Notes: a model not told the origin generated them from the sequence alone. A stretch of DNA of 64,000 nt from Pseudarthrobacter sp. NS4 (GCF_024758005.1 NZ_CP103288.1:1054001-1118000); one strand, 5' to 3'. Positions 8,442-17,181 are shown, counted from the first letter of the stretch. A program made the numbers and translations.

Positions 8442-9335
8442 CTACCCGCCGAACGGCAGCCGGGGGTCAATTTCCTGGCCATCCCAGCTCTGGCGGACCC
8501 ACCCGTGGTGCGGGTCATCGCTGATGAGCCACTCGCGCACAGGGCCCGGACCGGCCATGACGTTGAGGTAGTACAGGTCGTAGCCGGGTGCCGCCATTGC
8601 GGGACCATGCCAGCCGTAGGGGACCAGGACCACATCGCCCGTGCGGACCTCTGCGGAGACGTCGATGGGGCGCTCGTCGGAGGCATAGACGCGCTGGTAG
8701 CCGATGGCGTCGGCGTTGGCGGGCGCCGCGGAACCGGCCGCCACGCGGGTCTCGAAGTAGTAGATCTCCTCGAGGTGCGTCTCGCCGTCCTTCTCCTCGT
8801 CGTGCTTGTGCGGGGGATAGGATGACCAGTTTCCGGCCGGGGTGAGGACTTCGCAGACGATGAACCGGTCGGCTTCCAGCGCGGCGGGAGTGCCGAAGTT
8901 GTGGACCTGGCGGGAGCAGTTGCCGGCCCCCCGCAGTTCCACCGGCGTCTCGGCCGCCGTTACCAGGCGGGTTGGATAGGAAGCCCGGGCAGGGGCCGTG
9001 GCAACCGCCACCCGGCCGCCGTCGGCAGAACTGATGGTGATGCTCCGTTCCGTACCGGAGTAGAGGACGTCGGTGGGGCCTGCGAACACCGAGGCACGGC
9101 CGTTCAACCCGTAGCCCGTCCCGTCCACCGTCACCGTGAAGGATCCGTTGAGGGGCACCACGATGCGTTCCTCAGCGGCGGCCGGAAGTACGACGTCGGC
9201 CCCTGCGGTGAGGGTGGCGACCTTCAGTCCCGTATGCTCCCACCCGTTCACGGTGAGGGAGGAGTCGGAGGTTCCGATCGAGACGTCCCATTTACCGTCG
9301 GCGGCGGTGCCCAGCGGATAGATCCAGTTGGTCAT
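8442..9335 (-). CDS. iolB: 5-deoxy-glucuronate isomerase
   Basis: A 297-residue two-domain cupin of IolB length and character. It carries the IolB hallmark NWSSYPPHKHDEEKDG, whose His and Glu residues bind the metal, then EEIYYFE, and a second-cupin segment YGWHGPAMAAPGYDLYYLNVMAG ending GPVREWLISDDPHH. IolB converts 5-deoxy-D-glucuronate to 5-dehydro-2-deoxy-D-gluconate in the cytoplasm. This is the strongest single marker that the left part of the window serves inositol catabolism. It lies 18 bases after the gntR gene on the same strand, preceded by GGAG-type sequence, so it is transcribed with the regulator. The iolC, iolD and iolA genes are not in the window and may lie to the left. Confidence 0.93.
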   Translation of the reverse strand: MTNWIYPLGTAADGKWDVSIGTSDSSLTVNGWEHTGLKVATLTAGADVVLPAAAEERIVVPLNGSFTVTVDGTGYGLNGRASVFAGPTDVLYSGTERSITISSADGGRVAVATAPARASYPTRLVTAAETPVELRGAGNCSRQVHNFGTPAALEADRFIVCEVLTPAGNWSSYPPHKHDEEKDGETHLEEIYYFETRVAAGSAAPANADAIGYQRVYASDERPIDVSAEVRTGDVVLVPYGWHGPAMAAPGYDLYYLNVMAGPGPVREWLISDDPHHGWVRQSWDGQEIDPRLPFGG

Positions 9336-9353
9336 GAAGTGTGCTCCTTGCGG

Positions 9354-10094
9354 TTAGCGCTGTACGAGTGTCATTTCAAAGCTGTAGGAATCGGCCCGGT
9401 AGACGTGATGGCCCGTCTCCACGCGGCGGCCGGTATCGTCCACCGCCGTGCGCTCCATGGTGACCAGGGCGGAACCTTCACTGGTTTCCAGCATGGACGC
9501 CTGGTATTCATTGGCGATCATGGCGCCGATCCGCTGGGTTGCCAGCCGGAAGTTGACGCCGCCGCGGCGGAGGATCGAGTAGAGGCCTTCCGCTACGAGC
9601 ATGGTTTCGTCCATGTCCGCAATGTCATCCCGCACCCAGTTCTCCATCAGTGCCAGCGGCTTGCCGCCCACCTTCCGCAGCCGCGTGAAGTGGTAGACCT
9701 TCGATCCCGCCGGCAGCTGGAGCGTGGCCAGGGTGGCCTCGTCTGTCTCCACGTGGGCGAAACTGAGAACATCTGTGGTGGGCTTTTTACCGTTGTTGGT
9801 GAGGTCGTCATAAAGGCTGGAAAGCTCCAGCGGGCGCCGCACCTGGCTCGAGACCACCTGGGTACCCACTCCACGCTTGCGCACCAGCAGGCCGGACCGG
9901 ACCAGCTCATCCATGGCCTTGCGCATAGTGGGACGCGACAGGTTCAGCTGGGCCGCCAGGTCGATCTCATTGTCCAGCCGGCTGCCCGGCTCGAGGACCC
10001 CGCTGTAGATCGCGGCTTCGATGCCCTGCACCACCTGGTGGTAGAGGGGCACGGGGGAGGAGCGGTCGATGATGAGACCCAGGTTGTTCGCCAC
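9354..10094 (-). CDS. GntR-family (HutC/UTRA type) transcriptional regulator, probable inositol repressor
   Basis: The start is GTG at 10094 with AGGAA seven bases upstream. Residues about 15-80 form a GntR winged helix: PLYHQVVQGIEAAI, LSRPTMRKAMDELVRSG and LLVRKRGVGTQV. Residues about 100-240 are a UTRA effector domain, including the typical LALMENWVRDD and EGSALVTMERTAVDDTG. UTRA regulators bind sugars, often phosphorylated, and release DNA. It leads a two-gene unit with iolB, and a palindrome stands 70 bases upstream of its start, suggesting autoregulation. It probably represses the inositol genes and is relieved by an inositol-derived metabolite (inferred). Confidence 0.86.
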   Translation of the reverse strand: MANNLGLIIDRSSPVPLYHQVVQGIEAAIYSGVLEPGSRLDNEIDLAAQLNLSRPTMRKAMDELVRSGLLVRKRGVGTQVVSSQVRRPLELSSLYDDLTNNGKKPTTDVLSFAHVETDEATLATLQLPAGSKVYHFTRLRKVGGKPLALMENWVRDDIADMDETMLVAEGLYSILRRGGVNFRLATQRIGAMIANEYQASMLETSEGSALVTMERTAVDDTGRRVETGHHVYRADSYSFEMTLVQR

Positions 10095-10163
10095 GTTTCG
10101 TTCCTGTTCTTGCTTGCGGCTTCAACCCGGCCCGGTAAGGCGGGAACGGCCGCTTTGCCGCTA

Positions 10164-10185
10164 TATGTTCTCTTGATAGGACATA
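10164..10185. promoter_or_regulatory. 22-bp palindrome upstream of gntR-iolB: probable operator
   Basis: Half-sites tatgttct (10164-10171) and aggacata (10178-10185) are inverted repeats with one mismatch, separated by six bases. It sits 70 bases before the GTG of the GntR gene, where an autoregulatory operator is expected. Its outer half-sites resemble the palindrome at 2015-2037. Confidence 0.6.
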
Positions 10186-10293
10186 GTTCCGTCTTCGATC
10201 GTAGCAGGCGGAAATGGCGGGTCAAGGGGCATCAGTAGCTCCGGGAAGGAGTAGCCCGCCCGCGTCTAACGGGCGCCCCACCACCTTTACCCA

Positions 10294-10350
10294 CGCGGGG
10301 TCAGATTCCGCCCGTTCCGGTGCGCCGGACGGGCAGGACCTGACCCCGCG
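10294..10350. repeat. 57-bp two-stem palindrome in the intergenic region
   Basis: Outer perfect arms cgcggggtcag (10294-10304) and ctgaccccgcg (10340-10350) flank an inner stem cccgttccgg (10311-10320) / ccggacggg (10325-10333), with small asymmetric loops. It lies between the divergent gntR and LOG-family genes. The form fits an extragenic palindromic (REP-like) element or a structured 5' leader. No T-tract follows. Confidence 0.6.
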
Positions 10351-10400
10351 ATAATTGCTGTTGACTACGCTGGATGGATGAGCAGCAGAAGGCGGCAGCG

Positions 10401-11534
10401 ATGAATCTTTCAGGAAACCTTGGTCCCAGCCCCCGCAGCCTCGAAGTGGAAGACCTGGAAAGCTTCGACCGTATGCTGGCAGCCGGGGCAGTGCACCTGC
10501 AGGGCTGGCATGCACAATCCCTGGACCTGCGAGGACGGTCCGCCGCCCTCGACAACCTGGATGTGGAGGGCGCCATTTTCCTTGGCTGCACCTTTGACGG
10601 GGGAATGGAAGACAGCCTCCGCCGCCGGGGAGCACTGATTTTTCCACGGCTCACGGGAGTCCCCTTCAACCCCTACCGCTCCACTCTGTACTCGCCCGCC
10701 GAGCTCTATGCAGGGCTTGCGGACTCGCCCTACGAGGAATTGCCGGACGCGCAGATCTACCAATGGAGCATCCAGCCCGGCCAGCGGCACCGGGTGGACG
10801 CTACCCTGGCCTCCGCGCTGCACGACCACGCAATCGGTGATGCACTGGACGAACTCACCCATTCCGGCCCTTGGTCCGGGCAGGCCATGGTGGGGGTCAT
10901 GGGCGGGCACGCCGCCCAGCGGGGCAGCGCGGACTATGCCAAGGCGGCAACGCTGGGCAGGCTGCTGGTGCGGAACGGCTGCTCCGTCGCCACCGGCGGC
11001 GGACCCGGCGCCATGGAAGCGGCGAACCTGGGCGCCTACCTGAGCGGGGCGGACGACGGCGGGGTGCAGCTCGCGCTGGACATGCTCGCGTCCGTTCCAG
11101 GATTCCGTCCCTCAGTGTCCGCCTGGGCACGCACGGCGGCGGCCGTCGTCGAACGCTTCCCGGGAGGGACCCCGTCACTCGGCATTCCCACCTGGTTCTA
11201 CGGCCACGAGCCGCCCAACTGCTTTGCCACCCACATCGCCAAATACTTCGCCAACGCCATCCGGGAAGCCATCCTGCTGGAACTGTGCCGGGGAGGCATC
11301 GTGTTCCTGCCCGGAGCTGCCGGCACCGTCCAGGAAATCTTCCAGGATGCCTGCGAAAACTACTACGGCGCCCCGGAAAAGGTCACGCCCATGGTCCTGG
11401 TGGGCAGGAACCACTGGGAGCACCAGTACCCCGCGTGGCCCATGCTCCGCAGCCTGGCAGCCGGGCGGCCCATGGAGGAGCGGATCTTCCTGGTGGATAC
11501 CGTGGAGGAAGCCGTGGAGGTCCTGCTGGGCTAG
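10401..11534 (+). CDS. LOG-family / Rossmann-fold nucleotide-binding protein
   Basis: I prefer ATG 10401 because AAGGCGG precedes it; an in-frame ATG at 10374 would add nine residues. The 377-residue protein has an N-terminal region of about 140 residues I do not recognise, then a lysine-decarboxylase-like Rossmann domain: VGVMGGHAAQRGS, GCSVATGGGPGAMEAANLG (the GGGPGxMEAAN signature) and FLPGAAGTVQEIFQDA, which corresponds to the PGGxGTxxE motif. LOG enzymes release cytokinin-type bases from nucleotide monophosphates; many bacterial homologues act as general nucleotide 5'-phosphate ribohydrolases. The second motif reads PGAAGT rather than PGGxGT. Substrate unknown. Its stop abuts the convergent protease gene with no gap. 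Confidence 0.75.
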   Translation: MNLSGNLGPSPRSLEVEDLESFDRMLAAGAVHLQGWHAQSLDLRGRSAALDNLDVEGAIFLGCTFDGGMEDSLRRRGALIFPRLTGVPFNPYRSTLYSPAELYAGLADSPYEELPDAQIYQWSIQPGQRHRVDATLASALHDHAIGDALDELTHSGPWSGQAMVGVMGGHAAQRGSADYAKAATLGRLLVRNGCSVATGGGPGAMEAANLGAYLSGADDGGVQLALDMLASVPGFRPSVSAWARTAAAVVERFPGGTPSLGIPTWFYGHEPPNCFATHIAKYFANAIREAILLELCRGGIVFLPGAAGTVQEIFQDACENYYGAPEKVTPMVLVGRNHWEHQYPAWPMLRSLAAGRPMEERIFLVDTVEEAVEVLLG

Positions 11535-12461
11535 TCAGAGGTCCTTCCGGCACTGGGCTTTGCTTAGCTCGAACAAACCGTTCATGTCGCCCGCGGAAAG
11601 CCCTTCGGGTGTGCCGATTTCCGGATACATCAGTTGCCGGGGGTCTTCCACATGGTCAAGGCCCATCACGTGGCTCAGCTCGTGCAGGATCACCGCAGTG
11701 GCGTAGAGGTGCCCGTCCGGGTTCTTCAGTTCGTTGGCGATCTGCGGGGCGTCCAGGTCCAGGCCGCCGGTCACAAAAGTCCTGGGCCCGTCGTCGTAAC
11801 TGAAATGGGTGCTGCCGCCGGTGCCGATCACTTTCCCCTTGAGCTGAGGTGCCACCTCGGGCGTGGTCCAGGCGATGAGCAGCGGTGCCCAGCGCTCGCC
11901 GTACGCGTCCGGCTGGTAGGGCGGACGTTGCGGCGACGGCTGTTCGCCGGTGGTGCCGTCATAGACGAACGAGATCCCGGTTGCCGCCGAAATCGTGGCG
12001 ATGGCCTCCGGAACAAGATACTCCGCGCCGGCCGGTGCGAGGTCCTGGTTGACTACGTAATGGAGGGGCCGGCAGGGCGAATATCCCACCGGGCTGCCGT
12101 CACCGTTGACCGCCAGGAAGCGGTAGGAGTCGCTGCCCACGGCAGGCGGGCTGGGGGCACCGAGGGGAGCGTCTTCTTCCTCGAAAGCCGGTGGAGGCGT
12201 CTCCATGCTCACCTCCGACGGGGGTTGGGCACCGGCCTCGCCGGACGGTGCGGCATCGCCGGGTCCGGCACTCCGCTGCTGCCCATTGCCCGGGCCTATG
12301 CGAAGGTCCAGGAAGTGCTTGACGCGCGGATCGTCCAACACCAGTGCGCCGCCAAAGACTGCCGCCGCGCACAGCGCCCCGGTCAGGAGGAAGCTGTAAC
12401 GTGGCCCTGCGCCTTCCTTGCGGGCCCTGGAGCCTGCGTGGCGCGGTGGCCGGTTTTCCAC
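11535..12461 (-). CDS. Membrane-anchored matrixin-type zinc metalloprotease
   Basis: Translation most likely starts at GTG 12461, one base inside the stop of the upstream VIT1 gene (TAGTG), giving 308 residues. A basic N-terminus and one hydrophobic span (about residues 25-45) suggest an anchored extracellular protein. A Pro/Gly/Glu-rich linker follows, then the protease domain with HELSHVMGLDHVEDP, the HExxHxxGxxH zinc site of metzincins, followed by QLMYPE as the Met-turn. These mark peptidase family M10-like (matrixin) enzymes that cleave extracellular or envelope proteins. The substrate cannot be inferred. Coupling to a metal transporter gene is unusual and may be only positional. Confidence 0.82.
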   Translation of the reverse strand: MENRPPRHAGSRARKEGAGPRYSFLLTGALCAAAVFGGALVLDDPRVKHFLDLRIGPGNGQQRSAGPGDAAPSGEAGAQPPSEVSMETPPPAFEEEDAPLGAPSPPAVGSDSYRFLAVNGDGSPVGYSPCRPLHYVVNQDLAPAGAEYLVPEAIATISAATGISFVYDGTTGEQPSPQRPPYQPDAYGERWAPLLIAWTTPEVAPQLKGKVIGTGGSTHFSYDDGPRTFVTGGLDLDAPQIANELKNPDGHLYATAVILHELSHVMGLDHVEDPRQLMYPEIGTPEGLSAGDMNGLFELSKAQCRKDL

Positions 12462-13627
12462 TAACCCACCACAGTGCCGAAGACCAGCCCCAGCAGGTAG
12501 GTCACGGCGGCGGCGCCCAGCCCGATTGCCAGCTGGCGCAGGCCGCGGGTCAGGGGAGACGTGCCGGACAGCAGGCCCACGATGCCGCCGGTGGCCAGCA
12601 GGGCAATACCCACCAGCGCGCCGGCCACCACCAGGGCGGCTACTCCGGTCAGGCCGAAGATGAACGGCAGGATGGGGACAATGGCTCCGGACGCGAAGAA
12701 GCAGAAGCTGGACAGCGCCGCACCCCATGCGGTGCCGACAGCTTCATGCTGGTCCTCGTCATCCGGCAGTTCCGGCTGCAGCGAAAGGCTCGGATCACAG
12801 TCGCAGGAGAGCAGCCCCATGCGCTCTGCCACCCTGTGCTCCGCCGCTTCATGGGACATGCCCCTGGCGAGATACACGAGGAGCAGTTCGTTGTGCTCTA
12901 TGTCCAGTTTCGGAGCAGCGGCCAGGGTGATCTGGGTAGGTCGGGTGGCTGCCAGGAGCTCCCGCTGGGACCGGACGGAAATGAATTCACCCGCACCCAT
13001 GGACAGGGCACCCGCCAACAGGCCGGCGATACCACTCAGCAGCACCACGCTGCTGGCGACGCCCGAGGCGGCCATGCCCATCACCAGGGACAGGTTGCTG
13101 ACCAGGCCGTCGTTCGCGCCGAACACCGCTGCGCGGAACGTGCCTGCCAGGCGGTTGCGGCCTCGCGTGGCCAGGCCCCGGACCACTTCCTCGTGGATCT
13201 GCTCGTCGGCGGCCATTGCGGGGGTTGCGTTGGGGTCCCTGGCATAGGGGGAACGGCCTTCTGCGCGTTGGGCCAGCGCGAGCACGAACACCGACCCGAA
13301 GTGCCGGGCCAGGAAACCGAGGAACCGGCTGCGGAACGATGCCGGCCGTGCCTTGCCCGCCTGTTCCCCCAGCAGGGCCAGCCAGTGTGCTTCGTGCCGG
13401 CCTTCGGCTTCAGCCAGGGCCAGGAGGATTTCGCGTTCCTCGCCCTGGCGGTTCTGCGCAAGGTCACGGTAGACGGCGGCTTCGGCACGCTCGTCGGCAA
13501 GGTACTGGCGCCACCGCTTGATGTCCGCCGCGGACGGTTTGGGACGATGCGGTTCAGCCTGGGACGGGGAGGAATTCCCGGCATTGGCGTTGGAGGCGGC
13601 GGAATTGGACTGGGCGTGCTGTGACAC
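12461..13627 (-). CDS. Ferritin-like (rubrerythrin) plus VIT1/CCC1 membrane metal transporter
   Basis: The start is GTG 13627, with AGGAG seven bases upstream; an ATG 13 codons earlier lacks a ribosome site. Of 388 residues, the first 40 are Ser/Asn/Pro-rich and disordered. Residues about 40-165 form a ferritin-like helical bundle with metal-binding Glu/His motifs (DERAEAAVYRDLAQ, EAEGRHEAHW, ADEQIHEEV). The rest is a VIT1/CCC1 domain with about five spans, starting AAVFGANDGLVSNLSLV and including GAGEFISVRSQRE. Proteins of this fusion type move Fe(II) or Mn(II) across the membrane, with the soluble domain binding or oxidising metal. The role here is probably metal detoxification. Confidence 0.85.
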   Translation of the reverse strand: MSQHAQSNSAASNANAGNSSPSQAEPHRPKPSAADIKRWRQYLADERAEAAVYRDLAQNRQGEEREILLALAEAEGRHEAHWLALLGEQAGKARPASFRSRFLGFLARHFGSVFVLALAQRAEGRSPYARDPNATPAMAADEQIHEEVVRGLATRGRNRLAGTFRAAVFGANDGLVSNLSLVMGMAASGVASSVVLLSGIAGLLAGALSMGAGEFISVRSQRELLAATRPTQITLAAAPKLDIEHNELLLVYLARGMSHEAAEHRVAERMGLLSCDCDPSLSLQPELPDDEDQHEAVGTAWGAALSSFCFFASGAIVPILPFIFGLTGVAALVVAGALVGIALLATGGIVGLLSGTSPLTRGLRQLAIGLGAAAVTYLLGLVFGTVVG

Positions 13628-13881
13628 GGAGACTCCTGGGCTGGATAGGGCATGTAACGGCCCCATTGCAGTGCCAGCTTACTGCGAAAATACGGGCTTT
13701 TTTGGCCGGTAAACCTCGCTCAAAGGTTTCGGTCCGCCTCAATCCGCTAAGTCTGCAGCCCGCGTGCCGGGGCTGCAGATGGGCTATTGACCCGCCTGCT
13801 TCGCGGTGTTGTGATGAAAGTGTGGCGCAGCCAGCGCCCTCACTGAAAGAGCACGTCAGGCGAACAAACGGAGGTTGAATC

Positions 13882-14115
13882 ATGAGCACCACCGGACAGC
13901 ACCCGGACATGCCGCACCTGGACGCCGTAGAAGCGGACCCCGCCTACGACTACGCCGAGGATGCACCGGTAGTTGAGGACGACTGGGACACGGAGGATGA
14001 ATTCCTGGACGAGGAGGAACCGGTGGTTCAGGTGCCTCCCGTTGTGATCGACGCCGAGGACCGCGTCGTCCCGCTGGATCCGGACGAGGTCCGCGAAACC
14101 GACGAAACCGAATAG
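13882..14115 (+). CDS. Small highly acidic hypothetical protein
   Basis: A 77-residue protein, very rich in Asp and Glu with almost no basic residues, starting at ATG 13882 with GGAGG eight bases upstream and ending before a strong terminator. It has no membrane segment or recognisable domain; the composition suggests a disordered polypeptide. The good ribosome site, Asp/Glu codon pattern and terminator support a real gene. I do not recognise it. Confidence 0.6.
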   Translation: MSTTGQHPDMPHLDAVEADPAYDYAEDAPVVEDDWDTEDEFLDEEEPVVQVPPVVIDAEDRVVPLDPDEVRETDETE

Positions 14116-14120
14116 GACAT

Positions 14121-14171
14121 ACGACGGCGGCGCCTTCCTTCGCTGTTATGCGAAGGAGGCGCCGCCGTCGT
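14121..14171. terminator. Strong bidirectional terminator
   Basis: Arms of 22-23 bases (14121-14143 and 14150-14171) pair perfectly except for one bulged T, with a short gttat loop. It lies between the acidic-protein gene and the convergent symporter gene and can serve both. Confidence 0.8.
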
Positions 14172-14205
14172 GCGTGGACCCTGTGGAGGGTGCTGGAAGC
14201 TCCCG

Positions 14206-15726
14206 TCAGGGAGCGGCGACTGCTTCCACCGGCGTTTCCTCAGCGGCCTGGCCGGAGACACGGCGCTGCCAGTTCCGCATCACCTGGGCATCGGTGGGCG
14301 GGGTGAGGAGGGAAACCGCGACGTAGACCACGGCCGAGGCGAGAAGGCCGTAGTAGATGGGCTCGTTGGCGTAGATGCCGTCCAGCGGTGCTTTGGCGTT
14401 GATCTCCAGGACGACCATGGTGCCCAGTGTGACCACTGACCCCACTGCCATGGAGGCTGCGGCAGCGGGACCGGTGCCGCGCTTCCACACCAGGCCGCCC
14501 AGGATTGCGACCAGGAGGCCGCCCACCAGGATGTCGTAGGCGATGGTCAGGGCGGCGACGACGTCCTTGGTGATGACGGCGATGACGATGGCGATGATGC
14601 CCAGCGTGAGCACCCAGATGCGGTTCGCCTTGACGTCGTGCTCCGGGTTGTCCGAGTCTCCGGTGTTGACGTCCTTGCCGAACCAGCTGGCCACGAACGG
14701 CAGGACGTCGGCGCGGGCAACGGTGGCGGCGGCGATCAGGGCGCCGGAGGCGGTGGACATCATGGCGGCGACGGCGGCAGCCAGGACCAGCCCGCCGATG
14801 CCAACAGGCAGCAGGTTCTGGGCCACTTCGGCGTAGACGTCATCCTTCGCGGCGATCTCGATGTTGGCGAGGGCGACGCTGGCGGCCATGCCGATCAGGG
14901 CGCCGGCGACACCATAGAGGATGCAGTAGATACCGGCAGTGGCTCCGCCCCAGCGGGCGACTCCGGGCGTCTTGGCCGTGAACACGCGCTGCCAGATGTC
15001 CTGGCCGATCAGCAGGCCAAGGGTGTAGACCACAAAATAGGTGATGATCGTCTGGAGGCCGATGCCGTCGATCTGGAAGAAGCTTTCATCCACCCGGCTG
15101 CGGATGCCGTCAAAGCCGCCGGCGGCGTTGAGTGTGAAGGGAAGCATCAGGAAGAAGATGCCGACGGTCTTGATGACAAACTGCACCTGGTCCGCCAGGG
15201 TGATGGACCACATGCCTCCCACCGTGGAGTACACCAGCACAATGGCGCCGCCGATGGCGATGGCAAGTGCGCGGTCCAGGCCGAACAGCACCACGAAGAT
15301 GGTGGCGTAGGCGCCGGTGGACGTGGCGCAGAGCATCAGTGTGTAGGCGAGCATAACGATGCCGGAGGCTTCGGTTGCCCTGCTGCCGTAGCGCAGGGTC
15401 AGCATCTGGGACACCGTGTAGATTTTCAGCTTCTGGATGGTTCCGGCGAAGAGCAGGCTCAGGAGCAGCACGCCCGAGCCGATGGCCACCACCAGCCACA
15501 TTCCGGAGATGCCGAACTTGTAGCCAAGCCCCACACCGCCCACCGTGGAGGCACCGCCCAGGACGACGGCTGCCATGGTGCCGGTGTAGAGGAAGGGCCC
15601 GAGCCGCCGGCCGGCAACGAGGAAATCACTGTTGTTCTTGGTACGGGACTTGCCCCACCAGCCGAAGGCCAGCATTGCGAGAAGGTACACCGCCACAATG
15701 GCGATGTTGATGACACTTACGTCCAT
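14206..15726 (-). CDS. Sodium:solute symporter (SSS family)
   Basis: A 506-residue protein with about 13 hydrophobic spans and SSS family traits: GWWGKSRTKNNSDFLVAGRR after the first helix, GGASTVGGVGLGYKFG (the family's glycine-rich core), LLIGQDIWQRVFTAKTP, and MMSTASGALIAAATV, which includes the Na2-site serine-rich segment. AAGGAG precedes the ATG at 15726. It is divergent from an XRE-cupin regulator gene and close to agmatinase- and decarboxylase-like genes, so its substrate may be an amino acid, polyamine or guanidino compound rather than sugar. That assignment is contextual only. Confidence 0.85.
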   Translation of the reverse strand: MDVSVINIAIVAVYLLAMLAFGWWGKSRTKNNSDFLVAGRRLGPFLYTGTMAAVVLGGASTVGGVGLGYKFGISGMWLVVAIGSGVLLLSLLFAGTIQKLKIYTVSQMLTLRYGSRATEASGIVMLAYTLMLCATSTGAYATIFVVLFGLDRALAIAIGGAIVLVYSTVGGMWSITLADQVQFVIKTVGIFFLMLPFTLNAAGGFDGIRSRVDESFFQIDGIGLQTIITYFVVYTLGLLIGQDIWQRVFTAKTPGVARWGGATAGIYCILYGVAGALIGMAASVALANIEIAAKDDVYAEVAQNLLPVGIGGLVLAAAVAAMMSTASGALIAAATVARADVLPFVASWFGKDVNTGDSDNPEHDVKANRIWVLTLGIIAIVIAVITKDVVAALTIAYDILVGGLLVAILGGLVWKRGTGPAAAASMAVGSVVTLGTMVVLEINAKAPLDGIYANEPIYYGLLASAVVYVAVSLLTPPTDAQVMRNWQRRVSGQAAEETPVEAVAAP

Positions 15727-15832
15727 GTGGGGCTCCTTGGAGAGCGGTTTGGGCAGCCGGGGATTGCATCCGGGGCGGGGGACGGCCGGACGGGCGCTGC
15801 TAAAAATTGGGGTGAGAGGAGACTCTCAACAA

Positions 15833-15847
15833 TTGCCCTATAGGCAA
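15833..15847. promoter_or_regulatory. 15-bp palindrome in the symporter/regulator divergent region
   Basis: The sequence ttgccctataggcaa has perfect arms ttgcc and ggcaa around five bases. It lies about 110 bases upstream of the symporter start and 150 before the XRE-cupin regulator start. It is a candidate binding site for that regulator. Confidence 0.4.
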
Positions 15848-16000
15848 CATGTGTTTTCCAAAGGTTAGGCTGTGACGGCAGTAACAGTCAAGGGCGGATC
15901 AGCTGGGCCCGGCCGCGCGCCATGGACGCGTCACAGAAGAGGCTGGCCATTAGTATTGCTCCAGAGTGGGGCCGGGCTGCCGGCGATGAAAGGTTCGTAG

Positions 16001-16576
16001 ATGAAGGCACTGCCAGTTGAACCGAGCAACGTTCCGGTTGCCATTGGATCCCGGATCCGGGCCGCGCGGCAGTCCCAGCGGCTCACCATCGAGCAGGTGG
16101 CTGATGCGACGGGGCTCACCAAGGGCTTCCTCAGCCGTGTTGAGCGTGACCTGACATCCCCGTCCGTGGCCTCGCTGGTGACGCTGTGCCAGGTCCTCTC
16201 CATTTCCATCGGCGACTTGTTTGCCGCGCCCGAAACGCATCTCACCAAGCGCAATGAAGGGCCGCGGATATCCCTTGGTGGCCAGGGGATTGTGGAGCGC
16301 CTGCTGACAGCCCGTTCGGAACGGCGCATCCAGATCATCCAGGCCTGCATTGAGCCGCATGGGCGCGGTGAGTCCGAGCTCTACGCTGTTGACTGCGACG
16401 TGGATGTCCTGCACGTGATCAAGGGCAGCATCCGGCTGATCCTTACCAATGAGCAGTACGACCTCAATACGGGGGACACCGTAACCTTCCCCGGCCGCGA
16501 GCCGCATACCTGGGTCAACCCGACGGACAAGCCTGTCGAGGTGCTCTGGGTGCTGGTCCCCGCGGCAAGCCGTTAG
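16001..16576 (+). CDS. XRE-cupin transcriptional regulator
   Basis: A 191-residue regulator: residues about 15-75 are a Cro/C1 helix-turn-helix (IGSRIRAARQSQRLTIEQVA, then GLTKGFLSRVERDLTSPS), and residues about 110-190 are a small cupin barrel with the typical GDTVTFPGREPHTWVNP carrying a conserved His. This architecture (PuuR-like) is common for regulators of polyamine, amino acid and guanidino-compound use, where the cupin senses the metabolite. AAAGG lies upstream of ATG 16001. It is divergent from the symporter gene and upstream of the ureohydrolase gene, so it likely controls both (inferred). Confidence 0.82.
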   Translation: MKALPVEPSNVPVAIGSRIRAARQSQRLTIEQVADATGLTKGFLSRVERDLTSPSVASLVTLCQVLSISIGDLFAAPETHLTKRNEGPRISLGGQGIVERLLTARSERRIQIIQACIEPHGRGESELYAVDCDVDVLHVIKGSIRLILTNEQYDLNTGDTVTFPGREPHTWVNPTDKPVEVLWVLVPAASR

Positions 16577-17037
16577 CCGCTTCCTTCCGCCGCCGTTGGG
16601 TGCATTCCTGCCCGGTTTCTGGCCATCCCGGTCTGCCTCTTCCGCGGGTTTCCGCCCGAATTCCGGCTTGCGGGCAGCATGTCCACACGCTTCGAGTGGA
16701 AAGCAAAGCCATCAATTTCTACGATCAGGAAGCCGGCAAGCAGGAAGTCCACCCGCCCAATGCCCGGCAGGAGCACTTGGGCCTCGAATTCGATGCCGTT
16801 GCTGCGGAACAGGTGTTGGGCGTCCACTTCCACTATGGGCTTGTCCCGGCGGGAGTATCCGGCCCGAGGAGCTGCGCGGCCCGGGCAACGCCGCCGCTCC
16901 GTTTCAGATGTTCGAAGATGGCCATGGAGCCATTCCAGGGGGTGGGGCGGACGGGGAATGCGCGGCCGGAGGTATGTGTGCAACCCCCGCCGTTTCCGTT
17001 GTTCATTCCTCCCCGGTTGCTTCAGCCACCAGCGCAA
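16573..17037 (-). pseudogene. Decayed DUF559-type (endonuclease-like) gene fragment
   Basis: In the minus frame, a stretch reads GIEFEAQVLLPGIGRVDFLL followed by AGFLIVEIDGFAFHS. This matches the core of DUF559 / Vsr-like endonuclease-fold proteins, frequent in Arthrobacter, where VDFL and VEIDG are the catalytic-strand residues. After FHS the homology stops and the reading becomes unrelated, and the N-terminal part of about 150-200 residues is missing or scrambled. The surrounding 650 bases (16577-17230) hold no other convincing gene. I read it as a degenerate remnant lying between the regulator and the ureohydrolase gene. Confidence 0.5.
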
Positions 17038-17150
17038 GACCCGGTCCGGCAGCGCCGCGTTTCCGCGGAAGCCGGTGGCCGGGTTGGAACCGGCAGCAGG
17101 GAACTGGGCAGGAACGTTCGGGAACCCCCAGCTTTAAGCTGTGTGGGTAA

Positions 17151-17181
17151 ACACTTGGTGCGCATAGGAAAACCAAGGTGT
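17151..17181. promoter_or_regulatory. Inverted repeat upstream of the ureohydrolase gene
   Basis: Arms acacttggt (17151-17159) and accaaggtgt (17172-17181) are complementary except for one bulge and are separated by 12 bases. It sits 50 bases before the TTG start, a likely operator position. Confidence 0.4.

Noticed and set aside
14638..15843. 401-codon plus-strand frame opposite the symporter gene
   Set aside because: Gly/Asp/His-rich low-information reading with no motif; antisense of the symporter gene.
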